A DNA stretch of 62,298 nucleotides from JBPOHE01 sp052035915 (GCA_052035915.1 JBPOHE010000018.1:1-62298), one strand, 5' to 3'. Shown: positions 8,669 through 17,868, numbered from the stretch's first letter. Numbers and translations are program-made. Notes: generated from the sequence alone by a model not told the origin.

Positions 8669-9904
8669 TCACCAATGCACCCGTACCTCCTGGATGGCCT
8701 GGGCGGTGGCGCGATGGATGTTGAACTTGTAGCCGCTCACCTCGATCACGGTGCCGGTCTTGGGGATCTCGCCGGCCTGGGCGAGCAGGAAACCCGCCAG
8801 GGTGGAATACTGGCCATCCGGCAACAGCGCCAAGCCGAGTTGCTCCTTGAATGTCTCGAAGTCCGCCCTGGCGCTGACCAGGTATTCCCGCGGACGTATC
8901 TGTTTCATCCATTGTGAGGGCTTTTCCTGGCGATCGTATTCGTCCTGGATGTCCTCCACCACCTCTTCCACGATGTCCTCGATAGTGACTATCCCCTCGG
9001 CGCCGCCGAATTCATCCACCACCACGGCGATGGCGTCCCCATCCTTGCGCAGTTCCTGCAACAGATGATTGATATTGGTCGAGAGGGGCACATAACGAGT
9101 CGGCCTGATATAGGGCAGGATCGGCTGAGACGCCTCGACACCAAGCAGATCCAGGGTATTGACCACACCGATCACCCGGTCGATGCGCTCCTCATAGACG
9201 GGCAGACGCACATGGGCGCGCTCGACGGCGAAACGCATGGCCTCGCCCACGCTGACCCCCTTCTCCACCGCATTGACGTCGATCAGGGGTACCATCACCT
9301 GATGCAGGCTGGTCTCCGAAAAGTCGAAGATGCGCCGGATCATGGTCTGCTCCCGGGGCTGGATGTCCCCTTCCATCGCCGGCATCTGCACCATGCGCTC
9401 GATCTGCTCCCGCAAGCTGAAGGTGGTGTGCTCCTGACTACCCGTCAGCTTGGAGAGAAACTTCGACAGGGTGGCAAAGACGATGAGGATCGGCCAAAAC
9501 AGGTAGGAACAGACCCAGAGGACATAGATCGAGTAGGGGGTGATGACGTTGGCCCGCTGCTGGAACACGCTTTTGGGCACGATCTCGCCGAACACCCAGA
9601 TCAGCGGCGCCACCAGCAGGATCGCCAACCAACTGCCGTATTCCCCGAACAGGGAAATCATGAGCCCGGCGGCGACGGTCGAGTTGAGCACGATGGCGAT
9701 ATTGGTCCCCACCAGGGTGGTGGAGAGCAGCCACTCGGGCTTTTCGAGCATCTTCAGGGCCAGTCTCGCCCCCTTGGAGCCTTTGGCGGCTTCGTGCCGC
9801 AGTTGCATCTTATCGGCGCTGACGATGCCGATCTCGGAACCGGAGAAGAATCCCTCGGCGACCAGACACAACAACATGACCAGAAAGGTGAGAAAAATTT
9901 CCAT
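8669..9904 (-). CDS. CNNM/CorC-family membrane protein 2
   Basis: This 411-residue protein has the same layout as its neighbours. A DUF21 membrane domain opens with GFFSGSEIGIVSADKMQL and contains FGEIVPKSVFQQRAN; a CBS pair includes VVVDEFGGAEGIVTIEDI; a CorC_HlyC domain lies at the C-terminus. Its start is 3 bp from the end of CNNM 3, so the two are probably co-translated. Confidence 0.9.
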   Translation of the reverse strand: MEIFLTFLVMLLCLVAEGFFSGSEIGIVSADKMQLRHEAAKGSKGARLALKMLEKPEWLLSTTLVGTNIAIVLNSTVAAGLMISLFGEYGSWLAILLVAPLIWVFGEIVPKSVFQQRANVITPYSIYVLWVCSYLFWPILIVFATLSKFLSKLTGSQEHTTFSLREQIERMVQMPAMEGDIQPREQTMIRRIFDFSETSLHQVMVPLIDVNAVEKGVSVGEAMRFAVERAHVRLPVYEERIDRVIGVVNTLDLLGVEASQPILPYIRPTRYVPLSTNINHLLQELRKDGDAIAVVVDEFGGAEGIVTIEDIVEEVVEDIQDEYDRQEKPSQWMKQIRPREYLVSARADFETFKEQLGLALLPDGQYSTLAGFLLAQAGEIPKTGTVIEVSGYKFNIHRATAQAIQEVRVHW

Positions 9905-9907
9905 GGA

Positions 9908-11374
9908 TTAGGCCTCTTCTCGCTTGGCAAGGCTTGAGGTGGTGGCTTCAGTAGCGGCTTGGGCCGGTGCTAGCTCAGGTTCTTGTGTCGCTGACGGCGA
10001 CGGCCCGGAATCACTTTGGATCTCGGCGGTCGCTGCCGTCTGCAGCGGTGCCTCAGCTCCCAGCCTCTCCTGATCGCCGATCGGCGCCCTTTCCCCTTCC
10101 TGGACCTCCGCAGGCGGCGCCGCCGGGGCCGGCTCGATCACCACCTGGGTGATGCGGTTGTTCACTATCTGTTGTACACCGAATTGCCAGGCCTCCATGA
10201 CCAGGGTCGCCCCCTCGCCCGGCAGTTCACCGAAGCCCTCCAGCAGCAAACCGGCCAGGGTGTCCACCTGATCGGTCGGATAGCGGCTTTCCAGCCAGGC
10301 ATTGAGTTCTTCCACCGAGATGGCGGCATCGACCAGGAAACGCCCATCCCCCAGGTCCGTGACCAATGCCTGTTGCGCCACATCCGAGGGGCTGTGGATC
10401 TCGCCGAACAGACATTCCAGCAGATCCTCCATGGTGACCAGACCGGTTACACCGCCGTATTCGTCGACGGTGAGGGCAAAGGACAACTTACGCTGGCGGA
10501 AGACATGAAAGAGTTCCGCCGCCGCTTTGGATTCGGGGAAGAAATGCGCCTCGCGCAACAGCTTGCGCAGACCCTGGGGATCGCGTTCGAGTTTGGCCAG
10601 ATCGGCCCCCAGCAGATCCCTGGTATGCAAGACCCCGACGATGGTGTCCCGATGCCCTTTGTATACGGGATAGCGGGAGTGCTGGGTGCGTTTGATCTCG
10701 GCGATGATGTCCCGCGGGGTCATCTCGATGGCGAGGAAATGGATGTCTGAGCGGCGGGTCATGATGTCTTCCAGCGTCTTGTCACCGAACTCGAAAACCT
10801 GGTCGATGAGTTCCGCCTCCTTATGGTCCAGTGTGCCCTCGCCCACCGCCTCCCGGGCCAGGGTACGCACCATGTCTTCGGTCACGAGGTTACCCTTGGA
10901 GCGCTCCTTGCCCACGATCAGGGTGATAAAGAAATCGGCGACGATGCGCACCACCCAACGCAAGGGACGGATGAGGCTGGCGAAGATGGCGATGAGCCGA
11001 CTCTCGACCAAGGCGAAGGCTACATTATTGCGGATGGCCAGCACCTTGGGCGTGATCTCGCCGAACAGCAGCAGGATGGGCACCATGATGAAGAGATTGA
11101 TCAGCTCACTCTCGGCGCCCCAGAAATGGATGATCATGGCGGCGGAGAGGGTAGAGGCCGAGACATTGACGAACTCGTTGCCGATGAGGATGGTGACGAT
11201 CAGGCGCCGCGGCTCGCTGAGCAACTTCTCGATCAGCGGGAAGCGCGGATGCTTGTTGCGGCGCAACTCTTCGAGTTGCATTTGGTTGAGGGAAAAGAGG
11301 GCAACCTCGGTGCTGGAGAAAAAGCCGGAAAATCCCAGCAAGACGATAAAAACGACTAATTCCAAGATAACCAT
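9908..11374 (-). CDS. CNNM/CorC-family membrane protein 3 with a long C-terminal tail
   Basis: This 488-residue paralogue opens with GFSGFFSSTEVALFSLNQMQ, continues with FGEITPKVLAIRNN, a CBS pair with TVDEYGGVTGLVTMEDLL, and a CorC_HlyC domain. It then has about 75 extra residues rich in Ala, Pro, Glu and Thr that look disordered and are missing from the two neighbours. The ATG at 11374 is chosen because it begins the hydrophobic DUF21 start. A TTG three codons upstream has a better-spaced GGAGC and may be the real start. It is the first gene of the tandem trio. Confidence 0.88.
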   Translation of the reverse strand: MVILELVVFIVLLGFSGFFSSTEVALFSLNQMQLEELRRNKHPRFPLIEKLLSEPRRLIVTILIGNEFVNVSASTLSAAMIIHFWGAESELINLFIMVPILLLFGEITPKVLAIRNNVAFALVESRLIAIFASLIRPLRWVVRIVADFFITLIVGKERSKGNLVTEDMVRTLAREAVGEGTLDHKEAELIDQVFEFGDKTLEDIMTRRSDIHFLAIEMTPRDIIAEIKRTQHSRYPVYKGHRDTIVGVLHTRDLLGADLAKLERDPQGLRKLLREAHFFPESKAAAELFHVFRQRKLSFALTVDEYGGVTGLVTMEDLLECLFGEIHSPSDVAQQALVTDLGDGRFLVDAAISVEELNAWLESRYPTDQVDTLAGLLLEGFGELPGEGATLVMEAWQFGVQQIVNNRITQVVIEPAPAAPPAEVQEGERAPIGDQERLGAEAPLQTAATAEIQSDSGPSPSATQEPELAPAQAATEATTSSLAKREEA

Positions 11375-11905
11375 TATGTCCAAGGACAAAGCTCCACCGC
11401 TCGCCCGCCCGTTCCGGCGATCGTCATCTGAGAAAAAAAGGGGAATGGCCGCTGTGAGGGCCGCTGGGCGCCCTGGGCTTGAAGAGTGTGCCGTGGATCG
11501 GCTTGGGGTATAGGGCCAGCCGAACATATCCACCTTCGACTGGCCTTGGTACTGTGAGTTTTCATTGTTGCGGAAAAATCGCACTTATTATCCTCCATGA
11601 ATTGTCAACCGCATTCAAGCCTCATAGCCATCGGCTATCTGGCCCTTGACAGAGCTTTGGGGTAAGGTCGCGCTTTCTTCGAACCAGGCCCCGTTAAACC
11701 GATCCCAGCCCCTATCTTGCCGAAACGCACCGATCTTCCCTGCGCTCCGATGAACAGCGTCCGGCACAATAGCCCCTGGTGGAACGGCCTTCGCCGCCGC
11801 ATACCACGAGCCTCGCTGCTCAACGAGGACTCTCGAACGCGATCGAGTTTCGCCAACACTTCAACAAGGCACGATGACCCTGACGCTGGAGACTTTTCCG
11901 ATCTG
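11375..11905. other. Divergent intergenic region, no gene seen
   Basis: About 530 bp lie between the CNNM operon start and the K+ channel gene. Open frames run through it from both sides but lack family sequence and sensible starts. It must hold promoters for both directions. I see no repeat of the two families described here. Confidence 0.4.
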
Positions 11906-13048
11906 ATGACGACCGCATCCATTCGCCAACGGGCTTACCGTCTCATTGAAACCGGACGTCTTGGTTATCCCCCAGGACGTTGGTTTGACGGTATTTTGGC
12001 CTTGATTACCCTGGTCAACGTAGCGGGAGTGATTTGGGGCACCGAGCCGGGAGTGACTTTGCGCTGGGGAGCCATCCTGGCGGGAATCGAATTGGTGGCC
12101 GTGATAGCTTTTTCCCTGGAGTATCTACTGCGGTTGTGGGTCTGCGTCGAGCATCCCCTTGGCCGTTACGCCCACCCGCTGTCGGGACGCTTGCGTTACG
12201 CCGTCACTCCCTTGGCGCTGCTCGATTTGTTGGTCATCCTGCCGGCCTATCTGGATGTATTCCTACCGATCAAAGACAGCGTGGTCGATGTCTTAACCGT
12301 GCTGCGGATCGTCAAGCTGATCCGTTTTACCTCCGCCTATGAAACCATCGCCACGGTGGTGGCCCACGAGCGTCGCACGTTGCTCGGAGCGGCCACTATT
12401 TTGCTGTGTATTCTGGTGGTGGTGGCCACCCTGGCCTATGAGTTCGAGCACGAAGGCCAGCCGGATAAATTTGGCAGTATCGCTTCGGGCATGTACTGGG
12501 CCATCGTCACTCTAACCACCGTCGGCTATGGGGACATCACCCCCCTGACTTCGGTGGGGCGAGTGCTCAGCGGCATCACCATGGTGCTCGGCATCCTTAC
12601 CATGGCCCTACCCGCCGGTATCATCGCTTCGGGCTTCATCCAAGACCTGCGCCGGATCGACACAGCCGCGGCCTGGGTGGCTCTGGCGCGTGCGCAGCCC
12701 TTCCGACATCTGGGAATAACCGATATCGCCCTGATCGCCGAACGCTTGATGCCGCAACGTGTCCCCGCCGGGATGATCATTACCCGGGCTGGCGAGTGGG
12801 CCCACTCGATGTTCGTGGTAACCACCGGCGAGGTGGAACTGCGCGGCGAAGGATGGACACGGGTATTGGGCAAAGGGGACGTATTCGATGTGGAAGCGAT
12901 CCTGGGTCCCATCCAACGCCCCGCTACCGCTCGTGCCCTTACGGTGAGCGATCTCCTGGTGTTGGATGTCAAGCATTTCCGCGCCCTGTTACAGGCTTCC
13001 CCCAGCCTGGCCATGGCTCTACCACCTCTGCGGCGAGACCCGCCATAG
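11906..13048 (+). CDS. Six-TM voltage-gated-type K+ channel with cyclic-nucleotide-binding-like domain
   Basis: This 380-residue inner-membrane channel has S1-S6 segments. Residues after VVDVLTVLRIVKLIRF form an S4-like helix with regularly spaced Arg/Lys, and the pore selectivity filter is TLTTVGYGD (about residue 203). After S6 a C-terminal domain of about 110 residues (AGEWAHSMFVVTTGEVEL, GDVFDVEAILG, RPATARALTVSDLLVL) has the cyclic-nucleotide-binding fold layout of MlotiK1-type channels. The ATG at 11906 gives the expected short N-terminus. An open frame reaches upstream to 11717 without similarity. Confidence 0.88.
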   Translation: MTTASIRQRAYRLIETGRLGYPPGRWFDGILALITLVNVAGVIWGTEPGVTLRWGAILAGIELVAVIAFSLEYLLRLWVCVEHPLGRYAHPLSGRLRYAVTPLALLDLLVILPAYLDVFLPIKDSVVDVLTVLRIVKLIRFTSAYETIATVVAHERRTLLGAATILLCILVVVATLAYEFEHEGQPDKFGSIASGMYWAIVTLTTVGYGDITPLTSVGRVLSGITMVLGILTMALPAGIIASGFIQDLRRIDTAAAWVALARAQPFRHLGITDIALIAERLMPQRVPAGMIITRAGEWAHSMFVVTTGEVELRGEGWTRVLGKGDVFDVEAILGPIQRPATARALTVSDLLVLDVKHFRALLQASPSLAMALPPLRRDPP

Positions 13049-13130
13049 TCTGGAAACCCTCGTCGAGATTGATCCGAGGGAACTGCATCGATCGCGAATG
13101 GAAATGCGGCGCGAAAGCTGTTTTGCCTGA

Positions 13131-13151
13131 CCTTTTCCAAGATGGAAAAGG
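13131..13151. terminator. Hairpin CCTTTTCCA/TGGAAAAGG
   Basis: A perfect 9-bp stem (13131-13139 with 13143-13151) with a 3-nt loop lies between the K+ channel stop and the next gene start. It may terminate channel transcription or affect the 5' leader of the downstream gene. No T-run follows. Confidence 0.4.
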
Positions 13152-13200
13152 GTTTACCATCCGATCCCCGCTTGTCACCCAGCCTGAGGATTCCAGATTC

Positions 13201-14091
13201 ATGATCCCCTCCCCTGCGCAACGTCTACGCGACTTGGTTTCCGGCCCGGATTTTCTGCTGATGCCCTGTTGTTTCGATGCCTTGTCCGCCAAGCTCATCG
13301 CCGCGGCCGGGTTTCCCCTCACTTTCATGAGTGGTTTCGCCGTTTCGGCCAGTCGCCTGGCCCTGCCGGATACCGGCCTGATCTCCTATGCCGAGATGCT
13401 GGATCAGGCGCGCTCTATTTGCGCGACAGTATCTATCCCGGTGATCGGCGACGGGGATACCGGCTACGGCAACCCGATCAATGTGCGACGCACAGTGGAG
13501 GGTTATGCCCGGGCGGGTCTGGCGGGGATCATGATCGAGGATCAGCTCTCACCCAAACGCTGCGGTCATACCGGGGTCAAGGAGGTGGTGGAACGGGGGG
13601 AGGCCCTGGGGCGGATACGGGCGGCGGTGGATGCCCGGGAGGCGGGGGCGGATATCCTCATCATGGCCCGCACCGATGCCCGCTCCACCCATGGCCTGGA
13701 AGAGGCCCTGTGGCGAATGCGGGCCTTTGCCGATCTGGGGGCGGACATTCTCTTCATGGAGGCGCCCAGATCCGAGGCGGAGATGGCGGCCTTTTGCGCC
13801 GCGGTCCCCGGCCCCAAGCTGGCGAACATGCTGGAAGAAGGTCTGACGCCGGTACTCCCACCGCAGCGTCTGGCCGAATTGGGCTACAAGATCGCCGCCT
13901 ATCCCCTGACCCTCTTGAGCTGCGCGGTGCAGGCCATGATCGAGGCCCTGGAGGCCCTGAAACAGGGACAATCTCCCGAACGACGCCTGCCCTTTGCCCA
14001 GCTCAAAACCCTGCTCGGCTTCGAGGAGTACGATCGGCAGCTCAGCGGTTATCGCCTGCCAGCGGCTTCGACGCCATCTGGAGCCGGGTAG
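13201..14091 (+). CDS. Isocitrate lyase/PEP mutase-family enzyme (oxaloacetate decarboxylase or lyase type)
   Basis: This 296-residue enzyme of the ICL/PEPM superfamily shows GDGDTGYGNP (residues 83-92, Mg2+ and substrate binding), EDQLSPKRCGH (113-123, the K-[KR]-C-G-H catalytic loop) and ARTDA (metal/substrate). The KRCGH form, rather than PEP mutase's DxKxxNS loop, points to a C-C bond lyase such as methylisocitrate- or dimethylmalate-lyase-like enzymes or an oxaloacetate decarboxylase. There is no prp cluster nearby, so the exact substrate is open. The start has GAGGA about 9 nt upstream. Confidence 0.82.
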   Translation: MIPSPAQRLRDLVSGPDFLLMPCCFDALSAKLIAAAGFPLTFMSGFAVSASRLALPDTGLISYAEMLDQARSICATVSIPVIGDGDTGYGNPINVRRTVEGYARAGLAGIMIEDQLSPKRCGHTGVKEVVERGEALGRIRAAVDAREAGADILIMARTDARSTHGLEEALWRMRAFADLGADILFMEAPRSEAEMAAFCAAVPGPKLANMLEEGLTPVLPPQRLAELGYKIAAYPLTLLSCAVQAMIEALEALKQGQSPERRLPFAQLKTLLGFEEYDRQLSGYRLPAASTPSGAG

Positions 14092-14121
14092 AGGCGGCGG
14101 CCAGGCACCAAGCGGCCTTAA

Positions 14122-14302
14122 GAAGCTGTTTGGAAAGTCTCGTTACCAGCCTCCGCGCCTCGGGGCCAAGGTCTGTGCCTGCGATTACCGTTCTCGATAA
14201 GAGAACAATATAGGCCTTGTTTCTTTATTTATTGCTAAAAAGAGAACAAAAATCGGGCCTTTTAGCTCGATGCCCGGGAGGCAAGGGTTTCCAAACAGCT
14301 TC
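14122..14302. repeat. GTTCTC double-hairpin repeat, copy C, with terminal inverted repeats
   Basis: Perfect 15-bp terminal inverted repeats, GAAGCTGTTTGGAAA (14122-14136) and TTTCCAAACAGCTTC (14288-14302), bound a 181-bp element. Inside are GTTCTCGATAAGAGAACAAT and AAGAGAACAAAAATCGGGCC, then CTCGATGCCCGGG. It lies between convergent genes (ICL-family enzyme and radC), and copy K (61934-62134) has the same ends. The structure suggests a MITE. Confidence 0.88.
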
Positions 14303-14308
14303 CAAAGC

Positions 14309-14983
14309 CTATATCAGCCCCCTTTCCGCCAGGGAGACCGGCTGGCCGTCACCGACGATGAGATGATCATGTAGCTTGACATCGATGAGCTCCAGGGCCT
14401 CGCGCAGTCTTTTGGTGACGCGGATATCGGCCTCGCTCGGCTCGGCGACGCCGGAGGGGTGGTTATGGGCGCAGATGAGTGCGGCGGCGTTGTGATGGAG
14501 GCAGCGGCGGACCACCTCCCGGGGATGGACACTGGCGCCGTCGATGGTGCCGAAAAAGAGTTCCTCGAAGGCGATGACGCGGTTGCGGTTATCCAGGAAC
14601 AGGCAGGCGAACACCTCCCCCAGGCGGTCGCGCAGCCGTGCCTTCAGATAGTGACGGGTTTCGTCCGGATTGTTCACCGCATCGACCCGGTCGAGTTCGA
14701 TGCGCAGGTAGCGGCGTCCGAGTTCGAGCGCGGCCTGAATCTGGATGGCCTTGGCGGAACCGAGCCCGGGGCGGGAACAGAGTTGTTGATGATCGGCGGT
14801 CAGGAGGTTGCGCAGCCCGGAGAAATCGCTGATGAGATCCCGGGCCAGATCGACCGCGGTCTTTCCCTTCACCCCGGTACGCAAGAAGATCGCCAGCAAT
14901 TCCGCATCGGATAGGGCCGCCGGGCCGCGGGAGAGGAGTTTCTCCCGCGGGCGTTCTGCCTCGGGCCAGGTGTTGATGGGCAT
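14309..14983 (-). CDS. radC: RadC-family JAMM protein
   Basis: This 224-residue protein is full length for RadC/YicR. An N-terminal helix-hairpin-helix-like region (GAALSDAELLAIFLRTG, RPGLGSAKAIQIQAALELG) is followed by the JAB1/MPN-like metalloprotease fold with H-N-H-P-S-G then EPSEAD (the JAMM motif, near residue 173). The name comes from an old DNA-repair assignment; the biochemical role is still unsettled. Its 3' end is 7 bp from repeat copy C. Confidence 0.95.
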   Translation of the reverse strand: MPINTWPEAERPREKLLSRGPAALSDAELLAIFLRTGVKGKTAVDLARDLISDFSGLRNLLTADHQQLCSRPGLGSAKAIQIQAALELGRRYLRIELDRVDAVNNPDETRHYLKARLRDRLGEVFACLFLDNRNRVIAFEELFFGTIDGASVHPREVVRRCLHHNAAALICAHNHPSGVAEPSEADIRVTKRLREALELIDVKLHDHLIVGDGQPVSLAERGLI

Positions 14984-15164
14984 GAGGGACTCCCTTCGCT
15001 TGATTCATCGAATGGCCCCTAGAGTAGACGAGCGGGTAAGCGGCGGTCCAGCCGCCTGCCTGAGCCTCCAGCTACCTCCGGCGTTCGGGTTGTGTAGGAT
15101 ATAGCTACAGAATCGAGTGTCGTCGCCCCGCTACCACTGAGATCCGGATACCCGAGGGTGGTCT

Positions 15165-16184
15165 ATGCCAGCGAATCTCACCCCTGAGTACAAAGCCGCC
15201 GAAGCCTCCTATCGCCAAGCCAGGGAACCCAAGGAACGCCTGGAATGGCTGCGGGAGATGCTCCGCACCATGCCCAAGCACAAGGGAACCGATCATCTCC
15301 AGGCGGAGGTGAAAACCCGCATCAAGGAATTGACCGAGCAACTGGCGAGCGGCAAGAAGGGCGGGGCCCGGAGCGCCGAAAACACCAGCATTCATCCCGA
15401 AGGCGCGGCCCAGATTCTCCTGCTCGGGCCGCCGAACAGCGGCAAATCGACCCTGCATGCCCGTCTGACCGGCTCGAATGCCGCCGTCGGTCCCTACCCC
15501 TTCACCACTCAGCTCCCCCAGGCCGGGATGCTGGAGTATGCCGATATCCACTTCCAACTCCTGGATATGCCGCCCCTGTCGCCCGAACATCCGATTCCCT
15601 GGCTCGCCAACAGCCTGCAACAGGCGGACGCCTGCCTGCTGGTGGTGGACCTGGGCGACCCCGAGTGTGTCGATCAACTCGCCTGGATTCACCGCCTGTT
15701 GGCGGAGAAGCGGGTCACCCTGCTAGCCGAATGGCCGCGGGGCCTCGGCCCGGAGCGGGAGGATGAACTCGAGGATCCCTTCAGCCTCCGCCTGCCGACC
15801 CTGTTGCTGGTAAATAAGACGGATACCCTCCCCCAGGTGGACGAAGAACTGTCGGTGCTGCGGGAACTCACCGGCCTGAGCTATCCGGCGCTGCGGCTCT
15901 CGTCGCTCCGGGGCGATGGACTCGATCAACTCGGCCCCTGGTTGTTCGAGCAGCTCGGGGTGGTGCGGGTCTACACCAAGGTGCCGGGCCAGCCACCGGA
16001 CATGGGGCGTCCATTCACCCTGCGCCGGGGACAACGGGTGGAAGACGTGGCCCGCATGGTGCATCGGGATCTGGTACATTCGCTTAGATATGCCCGTGTT
16101 TGGGGTGGCGGCCAGTTCAACGGACAACAGGTCGGGCGGGAGCATCAGGTAAGCGATGGTGAGATCCTGGAACTCCATGGCTAG
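15165..16184 (+). CDS. DRG/OBG-type GTPase with TGS domain
   Basis: This 339-residue protein has an N-terminal helical segment (residues 1-70, rich in Lys/Glu, DRG-like), then P-loop GPPNSGKST (about residues 87-95), a G2/switch region with YPFTT, a G3 region reading LLDMPPL in place of D-x-x-G, and G4 VNKTD. The C-terminus carries a TGS domain (VRVYTKVPGQPPD ... GGGQFNGQQVGREH) as in DRG proteins. These GTPases bind RNA or ribosomes. The altered G3 (DMPP) suggests unusual GTP hydrolysis. The start has GAGGGTGG upstream. Confidence 0.85.
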   Translation: MPANLTPEYKAAEASYRQAREPKERLEWLREMLRTMPKHKGTDHLQAEVKTRIKELTEQLASGKKGGARSAENTSIHPEGAAQILLLGPPNSGKSTLHARLTGSNAAVGPYPFTTQLPQAGMLEYADIHFQLLDMPPLSPEHPIPWLANSLQQADACLLVVDLGDPECVDQLAWIHRLLAEKRVTLLAEWPRGLGPEREDELEDPFSLRLPTLLLVNKTDTLPQVDEELSVLRELTGLSYPALRLSSLRGDGLDQLGPWLFEQLGVVRVYTKVPGQPPDMGRPFTLRRGQRVEDVARMVHRDLVHSLRYARVWGGGQFNGQQVGREHQVSDGEILELHG

Positions 16185-16246
16185 CCCGCCTGGCTCACCA
16201 CCCTGGATAAACAATCCCTCTCCCATAAGATTTACGCGGCCACAGC

Positions 16247-16759
16247 ATGACCGGAATCACACCCAAAAGCTCCTTCTACATCACCCCCGAGGGTTTCATC
16301 TCCCTACAGCAGGAAAGCGAACAGCTATGGCGCCGCCGGGGCCAGGTCACCCTGGCTTTAGCCGCGGCCGCGGCCGAGGGGGACCGTTCGGAGAACGCCG
16401 AATATATCTACCGCAAGAAAGAGTTGCGCGAGATCGACCGACGCATCCGTTATCTGCAGAAACGCATCCCCGATCTGCGGGTGGTGCGGGAACCGCCCCA
16501 GGATCGCAACCGGGTATTCTTCGGCGCCTGGGTCACCTTGGAGGATGAAGCGGGGAACGAGGTAAGGTACCGCATCGTGGGACCGGATGAATTCGACTCC
16601 GCCAAGGGCTGGATCAGCCTGGATTCCCCCCTGGCCCAGGCCGTGTTGCGCAAGACCCTGGATGAGGAGATCCAGGTGCATACCCCGAAAGGGAAGCTCA
16701 GCTACTGGATTACCGCCATCGGTTACGATCAGCCCGCCCCCAACCCCGGAGGCGATTGA
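16247..16759 (+). CDS. greB: Transcription elongation factor GreB
   Basis: This 170-residue protein shows the N-terminal coiled coil with the acidic tip (AAAEGDRSENAEYIYRKKEL, about residues 43-62), including the two acidic residues that enter the RNA polymerase secondary channel, and the C-terminal FKBP-like domain (RIVGPDEFD, ISLDSPLAQAVL). The spacing and R-I-R-Y-L-Q-K-R match GreB rather than GreA. It rescues backtracked RNA polymerase by stimulating transcript cleavage. It follows the GTPase gene by 62 bp on the same strand. Confidence 0.95.
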   Translation: MTGITPKSSFYITPEGFISLQQESEQLWRRRGQVTLALAAAAAEGDRSENAEYIYRKKELREIDRRIRYLQKRIPDLRVVREPPQDRNRVFFGAWVTLEDEAGNEVRYRIVGPDEFDSAKGWISLDSPLAQAVLRKTLDEEIQVHTPKGKLSYWITAIGYDQPAPNPGGD

Positions 16760-16765
16760 AGGAGA

Positions 16766-17569
16766 TCAGCCTCCGACGGAAGACGACGCCAGAAACCCCT
16801 GTAGCGCCTCCAGAAAGCCTTCCGTCTGGTCCGAGTAGACCCAATGCCCGGCCCCGGCGATGGGGCGCATCCGGGCCAGGGGAAAGAGGCGTAGGATCTG
16901 CGGCATCTGAGCCTGGCCGACATAGTCCGAGGCCGTCCCGTAGATAAAGAGACTGGGCCCCGGGAATTCCCGCCCCGAGGACGGCGGAGGAAAGCCGAAG
17001 ACTTCCTCCAGACGGGACAGCAGCCCCTCGCGATTGAAGCGCCAGCCCCAACGCCCCTGCTCCAGCACCAGGTTTTGCAGCAGATACTGACGCAGACGCT
17101 GATTGCGCAGGAATGTCCCCATGAGGGCATCGGCCTCGGCCCGGGACTCCACCGGCGTCGCTTCCACCGCCAGCACCGCCTTGATCACATTCTCGAAGCG
17201 ATGAGGATAGGTCGCCGGCGCCATGTCCACCGAGACCAGGCGGCTCACCCGCTCCGGTTGGTCCAAAGCCAACCACATGGCCACCTTGGCCCCCATGCTG
17301 TGGCCGATCAAGACCGCCTCCCGCGCATGCAGATGATCGAGCAGGGCCGATACATCGCCCGCCATCGCCTGGTAGCCGATCTCGGCGGCGTGGGGGGAGC
17401 GGCCGTGGTTTCTCAGATCCGGCACCACCACCCAATATTTCGACTCCAGCCGCCGGGCGATACTGTGCCAGTTGGCGCAGGAGCCGAGGAAGCCGTGCAG
17501 AAAGATCAAGGGCGGTTTCCCCAGCTCGGGCGACCCATAAGAACGATGATAGAGCGAGACCGATGGCAC
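16766..17569 (-). CDS. Alpha/beta-hydrolase (YbfF-like esterase)
   Basis: This roughly 267-residue cytoplasmic hydrolase has an oxyanion segment LIFLHGFLGS, nucleophile elbow GHSMG (catalytic Ser) and C-terminal GAGHWV (catalytic His). It matches the YbfF/epoxide-hydrolase-like esterases acting on acyl thioesters or short esters. The GTG at 17569 is preferred because GGGGGA lies just upstream. A TTG 15 bp further up gives a 272-residue form. Its 3' end lies 6 bp from greB's 3' end (convergent). Confidence 0.82.
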   Translation of the reverse strand: MPSVSLYHRSYGSPELGKPPLIFLHGFLGSCANWHSIARRLESKYWVVVPDLRNHGRSPHAAEIGYQAMAGDVSALLDHLHAREAVLIGHSMGAKVAMWLALDQPERVSRLVSVDMAPATYPHRFENVIKAVLAVEATPVESRAEADALMGTFLRNQRLRQYLLQNLVLEQGRWGWRFNREGLLSRLEEVFGFPPPSSGREFPGPSLFIYGTASDYVGQAQMPQILRLFPLARMRPIAGAGHWVYSDQTEGFLEALQGFLASSSVGG

Positions 17570-17596
17570 CCTTTCCCCCTTCAAACCATGTTGAGA

Positions 17597-17690
17597 GTAG
17601 GGGCGAATGGTTATTCGCCCTACAAGCGTTCAAACCCTGGCCGGAGTAGGGGCGAATGGTTATTCGCCCCTACAAACGTTCAAACCCTGG
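17597..17690. repeat. Tandem pair of 50-bp hairpin repeats
   Basis: Two copies of GTAGGGGCGAATGGTTATTCGCCC(C)TACAA (17597-17625 and 17646-17675) are each followed by (R)CGTTCAAACCCTGGC. Each unit is a self-complementary hairpin (GTAGGGGCGAAT/ATTCGCCCCTAC). They lie upstream of the esterase gene and the SOR-like gene, which are divergent. Confidence 0.85.
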
Positions 17691-17868
17691 CGGGATTGAT
17701 ATGTCGTTACCCGGCTCCAGGTCAAGCCCCAAGCCCCGGCCGGCGACCGGAATCTTCGGCGGAATCGCTGAAATCACTCATGGATGCCAGAGGATTGGCG
17801 TCAGATCGGGGGCTGACTCTGGAGCTATACTTTTCGTCTCCACACACCCGAACCAAAGAGAGACATCG

